Source: Suilimivivens sp964571145 (GTDB taxonomy: Bacteria > Bacillota > Clostridia > Lachnospirales > Lachnospiraceae). Taken from it: DNA of 64,000 nt. The DNA lies in assembly GCA_964571145.1 (NCBI GenBank), contig CAZNAP010000002.1:1-64000 (forward strand), written 5' to 3'. Positions 1 through 8,578 of the stretch are shown here, piece after piece. The notes beneath the pieces were generated by a model. That model was not told the DNA's origin and made no database searches. It worked only from the letters and a program-made list of their open reading frames with translations. The position numbers and the translations under genes were made by a program. Each line of letters opens with the position of its first letter. Position 1 is the stretch's first letter.

Positions 1-12
1 CATGAGCATAGC

Positions 13-62
13 TCATGATCGTTATCTACACTCGCTTTGCTCGGCAGTCTTTATTATATCAT
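13..62 (-). repeat. 50-bp dispersed repeat, copy 1 (inverted relative to copy at 57149-57198)
   Basis: Reading the reverse strand gives a 50-base stretch that matches 57149-57198 with two mismatches. It starts with an extended -10-like TGATATAAT and contains the purine-rich core GCCGAGC..AGCGAGTG. The two copies lie 57 kb apart in opposite orientation and both are intergenic. The rest of 1-185 contains no gene; a second TATAAT at 94-99 could serve the first CDS, but no convincing -35 box is visible. Confidence 0.85.
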
Positions 63-185
63 AAACAAGTTATTCGATACAAGAATAACACGATATAATA
101 AACAAGTATTGGCAAATTTCTAAAAGGGCAGATACAATAAAAGCATACAAAAGGTGCGCACTGAAAGAAAGGTATGACTAATCAT

Positions 186-419
186 ATGGCTCAGGCAAAT
201 AATAAAAAAGAAATTCTGTATCAGAATCTGATAGATGCCGGATGTGATGAGGAATTGAATCAAAAATGTATGGAGCTGGCAGAAAGCAATAATAGTGAGA
301 AGATGATAGCAATACTCACTGGGTGTAGAAAAAGTATGTTGGCTTGCATACATGAAAAATCAAAATGTATTGCCTGTCTGGATTTCTTGATTTACAGACT
401 CGAAAAAGAAAACAAGTAG
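186..419 (+). CDS. Small conserved hypothetical protein (about 77 aa)
   Basis: Short acidic/basic helical protein without a signal peptide or membrane segment. It has Cys residues at the centre and C-terminal half, including CIACLDFLIYRLEKEN near the end. I recognise this general type as a small protein found in Clostridia next to dehydrogenase genes, but no function can be assigned. It ends 12 bases before the alcohol dehydrogenase start, so the two are probably cotranscribed. An ATG at 174 is in frame, but the purine-rich AAAGG ends only one base before it, so the ATG at 186 (about 13-base spacing) is preferred. A role with the dehydrogenase is inferred from position only. Confidence 0.7.
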   Translation: MAQANNKKEILYQNLIDAGCDEELNQKCMELAESNNSEKMIAILTGCRKSMLACIHEKSKCIACLDFLIYRLEKENK

Positions 420-431
420 GAGGTATTAGAA

Positions 432-1607
432 ATGAACATGACATTTAATTATAACAATCCAACCAATTTGTTGTTTGGCGCAGGAGCATTGGACGAACTG
501 GGGGAACAGAAGCTACCTGGGAAAAAAGCATTACTATTAATTTCTAGCGGGAAATCAACCAAGGCAAATGGCTATTATGACAGAGTGGTGGCACAACTGG
601 ACAAGGCGGGTGTAGAGCAGGTGACATTTGCCGGTATTATGGAAAATCCTTTAAAAGAAGCCGTTATGGAAGGCGCGCAGGTAGCACGCGATTATAACTG
701 TGATTTTATCGTTGCATTAGGCGGCGGTGCGGTGCTGGATTCTTCTGCAGCAATTGCAGCAATGGCTACAAACTCAGGCGATTTGTGGGATTATGTATAT
801 GGCGGAAGTGGTAAAGGTCAGCCATTGCAGAATCCGAGCTTACCAATAGTAGCAATTGCCACTACTTCAGGAACAGGTTCTGAAATGAATGGTTTTGGCG
901 TCATTTCTAATCTGGAAGCTCAGGAAAAGATAGGTTTCGGAGATCCGGGATTAACACCTGTACTTGCTATTGTAGACCCGGAACTGATGACTACAGTACC
1001 TGCTAAATATACGGCTTTTCAGGGATTTGATGCTTTGTTTCACAATACAGAAGTGATGATTAGCAGAGGCTTGAATGTAATGAGTGAAGCGCTTGCCCTG
1101 TCTGCAATTGAAAATATTGCCAAGTATCTGCCCATAGCAGTAAAAGATGGACAAAACTTGGAGGCCAGAGAGCATGTGGCTTACGGAAGCACTATGGCGG
1201 GCATTACCATGCAGCTTACCAGTACAACAGCGGCACATTCCATGGAACATTCCATGAGCGCTTATCACCATAATCTTCCTCATGGTGCAGGATTGATTAT
1301 GATTTCAGAAGCATTTTATAGTTTTTACATTAAGAAACATGTTTGCGATGAGCGGTTCATTAAAATGGCAAAAGCAATGGGAATAGAAAATGCAAGCAAG
1401 GCAGAGGACTTTATGACAGCTCTTTTGAAATTCCAAAAAGACTGTGGGGTGGATAACCTAAAAATGAGTGACTATGGATTCGAAAAATCAGAAGCCATGA
1501 CATTAGCAAAAGGTGCACGTTCTATGCAAGGTGGCCTTTATCCTGCAAATCCATGCGAAACTACAGACGAAGATGTGGCGGCTATGTTTGAGCAATCATA
1601 TAAATAG
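432..1607 (+). CDS. Iron-containing alcohol dehydrogenase (butanol-dehydrogenase-like)
   Basis: Group III metal-dependent alcohol dehydrogenase, 391 aa, the normal length for the family. It probably reduces an aldehyde to the alcohol with NAD(P)H in the cytoplasm. Visible marks are the nucleotide-binding GGGAVLDSSAAIAA, the TTSGTGSEMNGFGVI segment, and the metal-binding Asp/His cluster ending with HSMEHSMSAYHHNLPHGAGL, where the last histidines are expected iron ligands. The start has GGAGG seven bases upstream. It follows the small CDS closely. The stop codon TAG is itself the first three bases of a dispersed palindromic element (1605-1632). The substrate cannot be read from sequence; butyraldehyde or a diol aldehyde are typical for this branch. 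Confidence 0.93.
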   Translation: MNMTFNYNNPTNLLFGAGALDELGEQKLPGKKALLLISSGKSTKANGYYDRVVAQLDKAGVEQVTFAGIMENPLKEAVMEGAQVARDYNCDFIVALGGGAVLDSSAAIAAMATNSGDLWDYVYGGSGKGQPLQNPSLPIVAIATTSGTGSEMNGFGVISNLEAQEKIGFGDPGLTPVLAIVDPELMTTVPAKYTAFQGFDALFHNTEVMISRGLNVMSEALALSAIENIAKYLPIAVKDGQNLEAREHVAYGSTMAGITMQLTSTTAAHSMEHSMSAYHHNLPHGAGLIMISEAFYSFYIKKHVCDERFIKMAKAMGIENASKAEDFMTALLKFQKDCGVDNLKMSDYGFEKSEAMTLAKGARSMQGGLYPANPCETTDEDVAAMFEQSYK

Positions 1608-1632
1608 TCGCGGGATAAGCATCGAGTGACTA
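1605..1632 (+). repeat. Palindromic dispersed element, degenerate copy
   Basis: Starts TAGTCGC and ends GAGTGACTA, with GGGATAAGCATC between. It matches the perfect hairpin at 44103-44131 at most positions, although its own stem is imperfect. It sits between the dehydrogenase stop and the next ribosome binding site. Confidence 0.7.
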
Positions 1633-1657
1633 GGCCAATACACAAAGGAGTCAGATT

Positions 1658-2719
1658 ATGAAAAAAATAATATTCACTTTTTGGATGACAATGCTTTTAG
1701 TATCTTTAACAGCTTGTGCAGGAAATCCTGCACAAGCTGTTACTGGTGTAAACAATAAGGAACCGGAACCAATCGAAATTGCCGAGATTACATCTAATGA
1801 AACAATGCAAGAGGATAAGACTATGAAAAGGATTCTGAAAAATAATAATCAAGAATTCACGTCAGAATTGAATGCAGAGGCAACATTGAATAAAAGAAAA
1901 CCAGGTGAGTTTGATTTCGAAACCAAAACTGTTTTATTGAACAGTGGTTATGAGATGCCGTTGAACGGACTGGGAACTTACAGTCTTTTGGAGGAAGAAT
2001 GCGTGAACTCCGTCACAGAAGCATTGAATAGAGGGGTTCGTTTAATTGATACTGCCTATATGTATCACAATGAAGCACAAGTCGGACAAGCTGTCAGGAA
2101 TTCAGGCATTCCAAGAGAAGAAATTTTCGTTACCACTAAATTATACCCAAATCAATTTGCAAATTCTGAAGAAGCAATTGAGGAAGCCCTAGAAAAATTA
2201 GACATAGAATATATTGATTTGATGTTGCTTCATCATCCCGGAGACGGCGATGTGGAAGCATACAAGGCAATGGAACAGGCAGTGAAAGATGGTAAGATTC
2301 GTTCCATTGGTCTGTCAAATTGGTATGTAGAAGAACTGGAAGAGTTTTTGCCACAGATAACCATTATGCCTGCACTTGTACAGAATGAAATTCATCCATA
2401 CTATCAGGAAAATGAGGTTATTCCTTATATTCAGAATCTGGGCATTGTTGTACAGGGTTGGTATCCACTTGGAGGAAGGGGATATACCGCAGAACTGCTT
2501 GGAAATGATGTGATTTCAAAAATCGCAGAAGCACATGGAAAATCATCAGCACAGGTAATTCTTCGATGGAATTTACAAAAAGGAGTTGTTGTGATTCCGG
2601 GATCCAGTAATCCAGATCACATTCAGGAGAATACAGAATTGTATGATTTTGAATTAACAGACGAAGAGATGGAACAAATTAACAAGCTCGATCGTAACGA
2701 GAAGCATGACTGGTACTAA
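1658..2719 (+). CDS. Lipoprotein-type aldo/keto reductase
   Basis: NAD(P)H-dependent aldo/keto reductase fold carried on a lipoprotein signal, 353 aa. Residues 1-20 form a lipoprotein signal peptide with lipobox LTAC (Cys20), followed by a linker to about residue 85. The catalytic domain then follows: LNGLGTYSL, the Asp and Tyr of RLIDTAYMYHNEAQVG, the Lys of FVTTKLYP and the His of LMLLHHPG complete the D-Y-K-H tetrad, and VIPGSSNPDHIQEN is the cofactor-binding loop. Members of this family are normally cytoplasmic and need NADPH, so a surface anchor is odd. An internal Met after the lipobox (MKRILKNN) could allow a cytoplasmic form. A perfect 16-bp inverted repeat lies directly at the lipobox. 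Ribosome site AAAGGAG supports the start. Confidence 0.85.
   Translation: MKKIIFTFWMTMLLVSLTACAGNPAQAVTGVNNKEPEPIEIAEITSNETMQEDKTMKRILKNNNQEFTSELNAEATLNKRKPGEFDFETKTVLLNSGYEMPLNGLGTYSLLEEECVNSVTEALNRGVRLIDTAYMYHNEAQVGQAVRNSGIPREEIFVTTKLYPNQFANSEEAIEEALEKLDIEYIDLMLLHHPGDGDVEAYKAMEQAVKDGKIRSIGLSNWYVEELEEFLPQITIMPALVQNEIHPYYQENEVIPYIQNLGIVVQGWYPLGGRGYTAELLGNDVISKIAEAHGKSSAQVILRWNLQKGVVVIPGSSNPDHIQENTELYDFELTDEEMEQINKLDRNEKHDWY
1708..1741. repeat. Perfect 16-bp inverted repeat inside the reductase signal-peptide junction
   Basis: Arms AACAGCTTGTGCAGGA (1708-1723) and its exact complement (1726-1741), separated by two bases. It covers the codons for the lipobox Cys and the first mature residues. 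No T-run follows, so it is not a normal terminator. Confidence 0.95.
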
Positions 2720-2852
2720 TATAGCAATAAGCAAATTATACGCAACCTTAATTAACAAAAATCATAAATACCTGTAATATTTGTTTGGTTGTATTCATGC
2801 AAATATACTTTACAATAATAAGAAAAAGCATATTTTTCATTGATACTTTGAC

Positions 2853-2869
2853 TAGTCAATCGGTGTTTA
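2853..2869 (+). repeat. Dispersed element, left half only
   Basis: TAGTCAATCGGTGTTTA matches 44088-44104 with one difference out of 17. It lies in the 205-base gap between the reductase and the hydrolase. Otherwise that gap is AT-rich with no gene. Confidence 0.65.
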
Positions 2870-2924
2870 TCTGAACCCAGTTGACTTGAGTGAAAGTGTC
2901 TGCAAAAGAGAAAGAAGGGTAAAT

Positions 2925-3986
2925 ATGAAAAAAGTGATTCTTATTATTGGTATTATAATTGGTTTGATTATTTTGGTGGCGGTTATTGCATTTGGAATTT
3001 TTGCATACAAGAATCTTAATTGGTATAATACAAATGAAAAAAATATTGCCAAGGCAGAAGCGGTAGAAAAACAGGCTACTTTACCGAACGGTAATGTAAT
3101 AAACTACGGAGAAGTAGCAAACGATAAACCGGCACTTTTACTGATTCATGGACAGATGGGTGCATGGGAAGACTATGCTAATCTTTTACCTGAATTATCG
3201 AAAAACTGGCATATTTATGCAATTGATGTTTATGGACACGGACAGTCCACACACGATGAAAGCGCATACTATATTGATACCAACGGAGATGATATCATCT
3301 GGTTTATTGATAATGTGATTCAAGCTAAAACAGTCGTCGGAGGACATTCTAATGGTGCATTAGTTGCTGCTTATGTTGCAGCTTATGGTGGAGAAAATAT
3401 TGGCGGAGTGGTTTTAGAAGATCCACCGGTATTTTCCACAGAAGGAGAAGGTTGGGAAAACAGTTTTGCCTATTTGGATACCTATAAGCCTTTGCATGAT
3501 TATAATCAATCGGAGAAGACAGAATGCTGGCCTGCTTATTATCTGAGAAACTGTTATTGGGGACAGCTTTTCATGGCAGATTCTATGCCGGGGATTGCAA
3601 ATTATGCCCAGCTATACAGCGAAAAACATCCAGATGAAGAAGTGAAAATATTCTTTTTACCTGCATCTGTTACAGGAATTTTCCATTATGTGACGGATTA
3701 CGATTTCGCATACGGCGAACACTTTTATGACTTGAGCTGGAATAACGGACATAGCCATCAACAGATTTTATCGGATATCGTGGTTCCCTGTATTTACCTT
3801 CATGCAAAAGAAGGCGTAGCAGATAATGGTGTTTATCTATGTGCGGCTTCCAGAGAACAGGCTGAACGTGCTGTGTCTTATATCGGAGATAACTGTACTT
3901 TAATCGAAACTACCACCAGTGACCATGTGATCCACTCAGCACATCAAAAGGAATACATTGAGGCGGTCAATAGTTTGTTGCCATAA
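2925..3986 (+). CDS. Membrane-anchored alpha/beta hydrolase
   Basis: Alpha/beta-hydrolase fold protein of 353 aa. A single N-terminal hydrophobic segment (residues about 4-26) should anchor it, with the hydrolase outside the membrane. The core shows the oxyanion HGQMGAWEDY, then IDVYGHGQS, the nucleophile elbow GGHSNGAL (Ser about 142), an acid further on, and the C-terminal His in TTTSDHVIHSAHQKEY. The substrate is unknown; esters or lactones are usual for the fold. An upstream TTG would add 13 residues, but AGAAAGAAGGG is correctly spaced from the ATG at 2925, so that start is used. It stands alone between the reductase and an XRE regulator. Confidence 0.88.
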   Translation: MKKVILIIGIIIGLIILVAVIAFGIFAYKNLNWYNTNEKNIAKAEAVEKQATLPNGNVINYGEVANDKPALLLIHGQMGAWEDYANLLPELSKNWHIYAIDVYGHGQSTHDESAYYIDTNGDDIIWFIDNVIQAKTVVGGHSNGALVAAYVAAYGGENIGGVVLEDPPVFSTEGEGWENSFAYLDTYKPLHDYNQSEKTECWPAYYLRNCYWGQLFMADSMPGIANYAQLYSEKHPDEEVKIFFLPASVTGIFHYVTDYDFAYGEHFYDLSWNNGHSHQQILSDIVVPCIYLHAKEGVADNGVYLCAASREQAERAVSYIGDNCTLIETTTSDHVIHSAHQKEYIEAVNSLLP

Positions 3987-4038
3987 TAGACGTAAAATTG
4001 TATGATGAATATATAGAGATAGTTAAGGGGGGATTCAG

Positions 4039-4473
4039 ATGCTAAAAGATAATCTGATTATGCTTCGCAATATGAAGGGCTTTTCTCAGGAAGAAATTGC
4101 TGAAAAAATAGGAATTTCCAGACAGGCCTATGCTAAGTGGGAGAGTGGAGATACAGTTCCGGATGTGAACAAATGTGCCAAGCTTGCAGAGGTTTATGAA
4201 ACCACCATTGATACGCTTATGAATTTTGAAACGCACAAAGAAGGTATGGTGATTCCACCTGCACCCAAGGGAAAGCATTTGTTTGGCTCTTTGATTATCA
4301 ATGAGCGTGGGCAGATTGTCATACCAAAGGTCGCTCGAGATATGTTTGATTTAAACCCCGGTGACAGGCTGATTCTTCTTGGCGATGAAGAAGAAGGTCT
4401 TGCACTGGTCAAGGCAGAGGTGTTTGAAGCGCGTATTAAGCATACTCTGGATGCGGTTAAGAAAAACGTATAG
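4039..4473 (+). CDS. XRE-family HTH / SpoVT-AbrB two-domain regulator
   Basis: Cytoplasmic DNA-binding protein of 144 aa. Residues 1-60 are a Cro/C1-type helix-turn-helix with GFSQEEIAEKIGISRQAYAKWE. Residues about 80-125 form a SpoVT/AbrB swapped-hairpin domain with INERGQIVIPKVARDMFDL and LNPGDRLILLGDEEEGLAL. Two DNA-binding folds in one chain are uncommon but recur in Clostridia, often beside a transporter or membrane protein. None is adjacent here; a decayed gene follows. AGGGGGGA upstream supports the start. The target is probably its own promoter or the hydrolase gene (inference). Confidence 0.9.
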   Translation: MLKDNLIMLRNMKGFSQEEIAEKIGISRQAYAKWESGDTVPDVNKCAKLAEVYETTIDTLMNFETHKEGMVIPPAPKGKHLFGSLIINERGQIVIPKVARDMFDLNPGDRLILLGDEEEGLALVKAEVFEARIKHTLDAVKKNV

Positions 4474-4514
4474 ATTCCAGAATATATACAATTGAAGTGA
4501 GAAGGAAACAATAA

Positions 4515-4787
4515 ACAGAAATTATTGATTTCCTACATGGAATTTTTTATGATATTGATGCAGTGGGAAAATATATTGATTTTTCTCAAAATGAGAAACT
4601 GCGAAGGGAGTTGAAAGGTATGTCGTTGACGGGCGAGCATTTAGTTGAATATGGCAGGAATCAGGAACGAGAAAGAGCAGAAAAGGAAAAAGAAAGAGCA
4701 GAGAAGGCAGAAGAAGAAAAGAAACAGTTAGAAATAAAATTGCAAGAAGCTCTGGAGAAAATCAGACAATTAGAAGATAAGAAATAA
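4515..4787 (+). pseudogene. C-terminal remnant, possibly of an Rpn/PD-(D/E)XK nuclease-family transposase
   Basis: An open frame follows a stop at 4512. It encodes a short globular piece (FLHGIFYDIDAVGKYIDF), then LRRELKGMSLTGEHLVEYGR and a charged coiled coil of ERERAEKEKERAEKAEEEK type. Such a Glu/Arg coiled-coil tail is typical of the C-terminus of Rpn-family recombination-promoting nucleases, but the nuclease core is missing. A GTG at 4563 could start a 74-residue peptide, but no good ribosome site is seen. A strong terminator follows. Most likely a dead fragment; a small real coiled-coil protein is the alternative. Confidence 0.5.
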
Positions 4788-4795
4788 AAAACATG

Positions 4796-4834
4796 AAAAA
4801 GTATAAACAGATTCAAGTGTTTATACTTTTTTTA
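4796..4834 (+). terminator. Intrinsic terminator before clpB
   Basis: Arms AAAAAGTATAAACA and TGTTTATACTTTTT are exact complements around an 8-base loop, followed by more T. AT-rich but long (14 bp). It isolates clpB from upstream transcription and works in both directions. Confidence 0.85.
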
Positions 4835-4843
4835 TAATTTCAA

Positions 4844-4870
4844 TTAGCACTCACCTCTTTACAGTGCTAA
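4844..4870. promoter_or_regulatory. CIRCE operator (HrcA binding site)
   Basis: TTAGCACTC, nine bases, then CAGTGCTAA. This matches the CIRCE consensus (TTAGCACTC-N9-GAGTGCTAA) with one mismatch. It overlaps the -35 of the clpB promoter, so HrcA binding should block RNA polymerase until heat or protein stress. The hrcA gene is not in this window. Confidence 0.95.
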
Positions 4871-4886
4871 CAACTTGTGTTATATT
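4858..4886 (+). promoter_or_regulatory. Vegetative promoter of clpB
   Basis: -35 TTTACA (4858-4863), 17-base spacer, -10 TATATT (4881-4886). The -35 lies inside the CIRCE element. The leader to the ATG is about 27 bases. Confidence 0.75.
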
Positions 4887-4919
4887 CGATATAGAACAAA
4901 TGAAAGCGAGGTGTTCTTT

Positions 4920-7511
4920 ATGAATATATCAAAATTTACACAAAAATCAATGCAGGCAGTAGAAGGCTGCGAAAAACTAGCTTATGAATATGGAAATCAG
5001 GAAATCGAGCAAGAACATCTGCTTTATAGTTTATTAACTATGGAAGATAGCCTGATTTTGAAATTAATTGAGAAGATGGAGATTAATACTCAATATTTCT
5101 TAAACAGAGTAGAACAGGATTTAAATGCCAGAACAAAAGTGCAGGGTGGCGAGGTGCATATAGGACAGTATTTGAATAAAGTCCTGATTTCAGCGGAAGA
5201 TGAAGCAAAAGGATTCACAGATGAGTATGTGTCTGTAGAATGTTTATTCCTTGCTATGATTAAGTATCCGAACAAGGCAATTAAGGAACTGTTTCGGGAA
5301 TTTGGAATTACCAGAGAACGCTTTTTACAGGCACTGTCGACAGTCAGAGGCAATCAGCGTGTAACCAGTGATAACCCAGAAGCTACTTATGATACTCTTG
5401 CCAAGTATGGGCAAGAATTGGTGGAAAAGGCGCGGGATCAAAAACTCGATCCGGTTATTGGTAGAGATAATGAAATTAGAAATATTATTCGCATTTTGTC
5501 CAGAAAAACCAAGAACAATCCGGTTTTAATCGGCGAACCAGGGGTTGGTAAGACAGCCGTTGTAGAAGGTCTTGCACAGCGTATTGTACGTGGAGATGTT
5601 CCGGAAGGATTAAAGGATAAGAAGATTTTTGCACTGGATATGGGTGCTCTGGTAGCAGGTGCCAAATACCGTGGTGAATTTGAAGAACGTCTAAAAGCAG
5701 TCTTAGAGGATGTAAAGGGTAGCGACGGACAGATTATTCTGTTTATTGATGAGTTACACACGATTGTAGGTGCAGGTAAGACAGACGGTGCTTTGGATGC
5801 CGGGAATATGCTCAAACCCATGCTGGCTAGAGGCGAATTGCATTGTATTGGCGCAACAACCTTAGATGAGTATCGACAGTATATTGAAAAAGACGCTGCA
5901 CTGGAGCGTAGATTCCAACCGGTTATGGTGGAAGAACCCACAGTGGAGGATACTATTTCTATTCTTCGTGGATTAAAAGAAAGATATGAAGTGTTCCATG
6001 GTGTGAAGATTATGGACAATGCTTTGGTTAGTGCAGCAGTATTATCTAATCGCTATATTTCAGATCGTTTCTTGCCGGATAAGGCAATCGATTTGGTGGA
6101 TGAAGCCTGTGCTTTGATTAAAACAGAACTGGATTCTATGCCCACAGAGCTAGATGAACTGCAACGTAAAGTCATGCAAATGGAAATAGAAGAAACAGCT
6201 CTGAAAAAGGAAGACGACAGATTAAGCCAAGAGAGACTTGAGACATTACAAAAAGAGCTTGCAGAACTGAAGTCAGAATTCAGCAATAGAAAGGTGCAGT
6301 GGGAAAATGAAAAATCGTCTGTAGAAAAGCTTTCTAAGCTTCGTGAAGAAATCGAAGATATTAATGGTCAAATTCAGATTGCTCAAAGAGACGGTGATTA
6401 CGAAAAAGCAGCAGAATTGAGCTATGGAAAACTTCCTGCTTTGAAACAACAATTGGAAATCGAAGAAGAACAGGTGAAAAATAAGGACTTATCACTTGTG
6501 CATGAAAGTGTATCCGAAGAGGAAATTGCCAAGATTATTTCCCGTTGGACTGGAATCCCTGTTGCTAAACTGACCGAAAGCGAAAGAAATAAAACTCTTC
6601 ACCTGGATGATGAATTGCATAAACGAGTAGTGGGGCAGGAGGAAGGTGTGACTAAAGTCACGGAGGCAATTATCCGTTCCAAGGCCGGTATCAAAGATCC
6701 CAGTAAGCCTATCGGTTCCTTCCTATTCTTAGGACCTACTGGTGTAGGTAAAACAGAACTGGCTAAAGCCCTGGCAGCAGCCCTTTTTGATGATGAAACC
6801 AATATGGTACGTATTGATATGAGCGAGTACATGGAGAAATATTCTGTATCACGTTTGATTGGAGCGCCTCCCGGATATGTAGGTTATGAAGAAGGTGGAC
6901 AGTTAACGGAAGCAGTCAGAAGAAAACCGTATTCCGTCGTATTATTTGATGAAATAGAAAAAGCGCATCCGGATGTGTTTAATGTTTTATTGCAGGTCTT
7001 GGATGATGGCCGTATTACGGATTCACAGGGGCGGACTGTCGATTTTAAGAATACCATATTAATTATGACCTCCAATATCGGAGCAAATTACCTATTGGAA
7101 GGCATTGATGAGCAGGGACATATTAATGAAGATGTGGAAAAGTTGGTCATGGAGGAACTCCGCAGCCACTTCAGACCTGAATTCCTAAACAGACTGGATG
7201 AAACTATTTTGTTCAAGCCGTTGTCCAAGGAGCATATCAGTGGTATTATTAAATTGATTATAGCAGATTTAAACAGACGTTTATCCGATAAAGAATTAAC
7301 TGTAGAATTATCGGCAGAGGCTGAGAAATTTATTGTTGATAACGCTTATGACCCTATTTATGGCGCCAGACCGCTGAAACGATATATTCAGAAATATGTA
7401 GAAACGCTTTCAGCCAAACTGATTTTGGCAGATGAGGTACAACAGGGTGATACAATACGAATTGATGTTGAAAATGGTAAGCTTACAGCAGGTACAGTGC
7501 GTTCAAATTAA
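4920..7511 (+). CDS. clpB: ATP-dependent disaggregase ClpB
   Basis: Hexameric AAA+ chaperone of 863 aa, the usual ClpB length. It threads aggregated proteins in cooperation with DnaK. Order: Clp N-domain repeats (1 to about 145), AAA1 with Walker A GEPGVGKT (about residue 205) and Walker B ILFIDELHT, the middle coiled coil (about 395-520), then AAA2 with GPTGVGKT (about 605), LFDEIEKAHPDVFNVLLQVL and the C-terminal lid. The long coiled coil and the absence of a ClpP-binding loop distinguish it from ClpC/ClpA. The start at 4920 has AGCGAGGTG upstream; an earlier in-frame TTG would fall inside the promoter. It is controlled by CIRCE and is separate from the clpP-clpX-lon block 50 kb downstream. 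Confidence 0.97.
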   Translation: MNISKFTQKSMQAVEGCEKLAYEYGNQEIEQEHLLYSLLTMEDSLILKLIEKMEINTQYFLNRVEQDLNARTKVQGGEVHIGQYLNKVLISAEDEAKGFTDEYVSVECLFLAMIKYPNKAIKELFREFGITRERFLQALSTVRGNQRVTSDNPEATYDTLAKYGQELVEKARDQKLDPVIGRDNEIRNIIRILSRKTKNNPVLIGEPGVGKTAVVEGLAQRIVRGDVPEGLKDKKIFALDMGALVAGAKYRGEFEERLKAVLEDVKGSDGQIILFIDELHTIVGAGKTDGALDAGNMLKPMLARGELHCIGATTLDEYRQYIEKDAALERRFQPVMVEEPTVEDTISILRGLKERYEVFHGVKIMDNALVSAAVLSNRYISDRFLPDKAIDLVDEACALIKTELDSMPTELDELQRKVMQMEIEETALKKEDDRLSQERLETLQKELAELKSEFSNRKVQWENEKSSVEKLSKLREEIEDINGQIQIAQRDGDYEKAAELSYGKLPALKQQLEIEEEQVKNKDLSLVHESVSEEEIAKIISRWTGIPVAKLTESERNKTLHLDDELHKRVVGQEEGVTKVTEAIIRSKAGIKDPSKPIGSFLFLGPTGVGKTELAKALAAALFDDETNMVRIDMSEYMEKYSVSRLIGAPPGYVGYEEGGQLTEAVRRKPYSVVLFDEIEKAHPDVFNVLLQVLDDGRITDSQGRTVDFKNTILIMTSNIGANYLLEGIDEQGHINEDVEKLVMEELRSHFRPEFLNRLDETILFKPLSKEHISGIIKLIIADLNRRLSDKELTVELSAEAEKFIVDNAYDPIYGARPLKRYIQKYVETLSAKLILADEVQQGDTIRIDVENGKLTAGTVRSN

Positions 7512-7557
7512 CGGGATGATGCTATAAAGACAGATGATATTAGAAAGGTGAAATGCA

Positions 7558-7743
7558 ATGCAGATACCTCAGGATCCTAATATGCTATTGAGTTATGTAA
7601 ACTTAAAGCTCCGAGATTACTATCCCACACTTTCCATCATGTGTGATGATATGGATATCAGTTTGACTGAAACAGAAGAGAAGTTAAATGGAATTGGATA
7701 CTTTTATGATGCGAAAATCAATCAATTTGTTTGCCGCGTCTGA
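7558..7743 (+). CDS. DUF4250 domain-containing protein
   Basis: 61-residue cytoplasmic protein. It matches the DUF4250 pattern from memory: PQDPNMLLSYVNLKLRDYY near the start and a C-terminal YFYDAKINQFVCR. The middle (DDMDISLTETEEKLNGIGY) looks like a small helix-turn-helix fold. Function unknown in all members I know. AGAAAGGTGA lies upstream of the ATG. It is 46 bases after clpB, with no terminator visible between, so it may be read through from clpB. Confidence 0.85.
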   Translation: MQIPQDPNMLLSYVNLKLRDYYPTLSIMCDDMDISLTETEEKLNGIGYFYDAKINQFVCRV

Positions 7744-7809
7744 GACGGTGTGCTAGATAAATTCTTTTCAGCATAAAATTGGGTAAGGAGTTGCGAAAGA
7801 ACCTATGGT

Positions 7810-8532
7810 ATGAGTCTGAAAAGAAGAATCTGGTCCTGTATTATATTACTAGTGTTATTAGCGCTAATTTGTTTGTATGGTTGTGTCAAAGAATATGGTA
7901 ATACCAAAGAATACGGTGATGCAAGACTGCTCAAAGCAGTTTCTTTGATTCAACAGGCTGATTTGTCGGGAGTAGAAGCTAAAAAAATTGCGATTACATT
8001 TGACGACGGCCCGGATGAAAATTACACACAGCTTTTATTAGATGGATTACAAAAACGTAGTGTGAAAGCTACGTTTTTTGTAATGGGTAAAAAAGCACAG
8101 GAATATCCGGAAATTGTGCGCAGAATGAGTGACGAAGGGCATCTGGTTGGAAACCATACCTATACGCACATGCAACTTGCCCGTGGAAAAGAGGATATTT
8201 TTAGACAGGAACTTCAGAAGACCAGTCAAGTAATAGAAGAAATAACAGGCGAATCTCCCTTGTTTGTTCGTCCGCCTTTTGGAACATGGGATAGAAAGTT
8301 TGAAAATGAACTGAATATGTTCCCGGTGCTTTGGACCATTGATCCACTGGATTGGTGCAGTGATGATGCAGATTGTGTGGCGCGTAATGTGATTGCCAGA
8401 GCAAAGGAAAACGATATTATTTTGATGCATGACCAATACAAATCCAGCGTGACTGCAGCATTTATGATTATTGATGAATTGCAGTCACAAGGATATGAAT
8501 TCGTCACAGTGGATGAAATCTTGTTTGATTAA
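7810..8532 (+). CDS. Polysaccharide deacetylase (NodB domain), membrane-anchored
   Basis: Carbohydrate esterase 4 fold, 240 aa, expected outside the membrane. An N-terminal hydrophobic helix (about 6-26) anchors it. NodB motifs are complete: ITFDDGPDE (metal Asp pair), GNHTYTHMQL (two metal His), FVRPPFGTWD, a DPLDW motif, and ILMHDQ carrying the catalytic-base His. It likely removes acetyl groups from peptidoglycan or another wall glycan. The start is ATG at 7810; AAGGAG sits 19 bases upstream, which is long, and ATGGTATGA at 7805 overlaps the start, so initiation may be weak or coupled. It is convergent with mtnA. Confidence 0.92.
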   Translation: MSLKRRIWSCIILLVLLALICLYGCVKEYGNTKEYGDARLLKAVSLIQQADLSGVEAKKIAITFDDGPDENYTQLLLDGLQKRSVKATFFVMGKKAQEYPEIVRRMSDEGHLVGNHTYTHMQLARGKEDIFRQELQKTSQVIEEITGESPLFVRPPFGTWDRKFENELNMFPVLWTIDPLDWCSDDADCVARNVIARAKENDIILMHDQYKSSVTAAFMIIDELQSQGYEFVTVDEILFD

Positions 8533-8578
8533 AAGGGACAGAGTGACACACCTTAAACGTCCCCTATTTTTCTGTTTG

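Noticed and set aside
5438..6019. 193-residue reverse frame within clpB
   Set aside because: Opposite-strand shadow of a firmly identified gene; Ser/Pro-rich and without a ribosome site.
8535..8575. Terminator between the deacetylase and mtnA (GGGAC / GTCCC, T-run)
   Set aside because: Only five base pairs with a 19-base loop; too weak to call.
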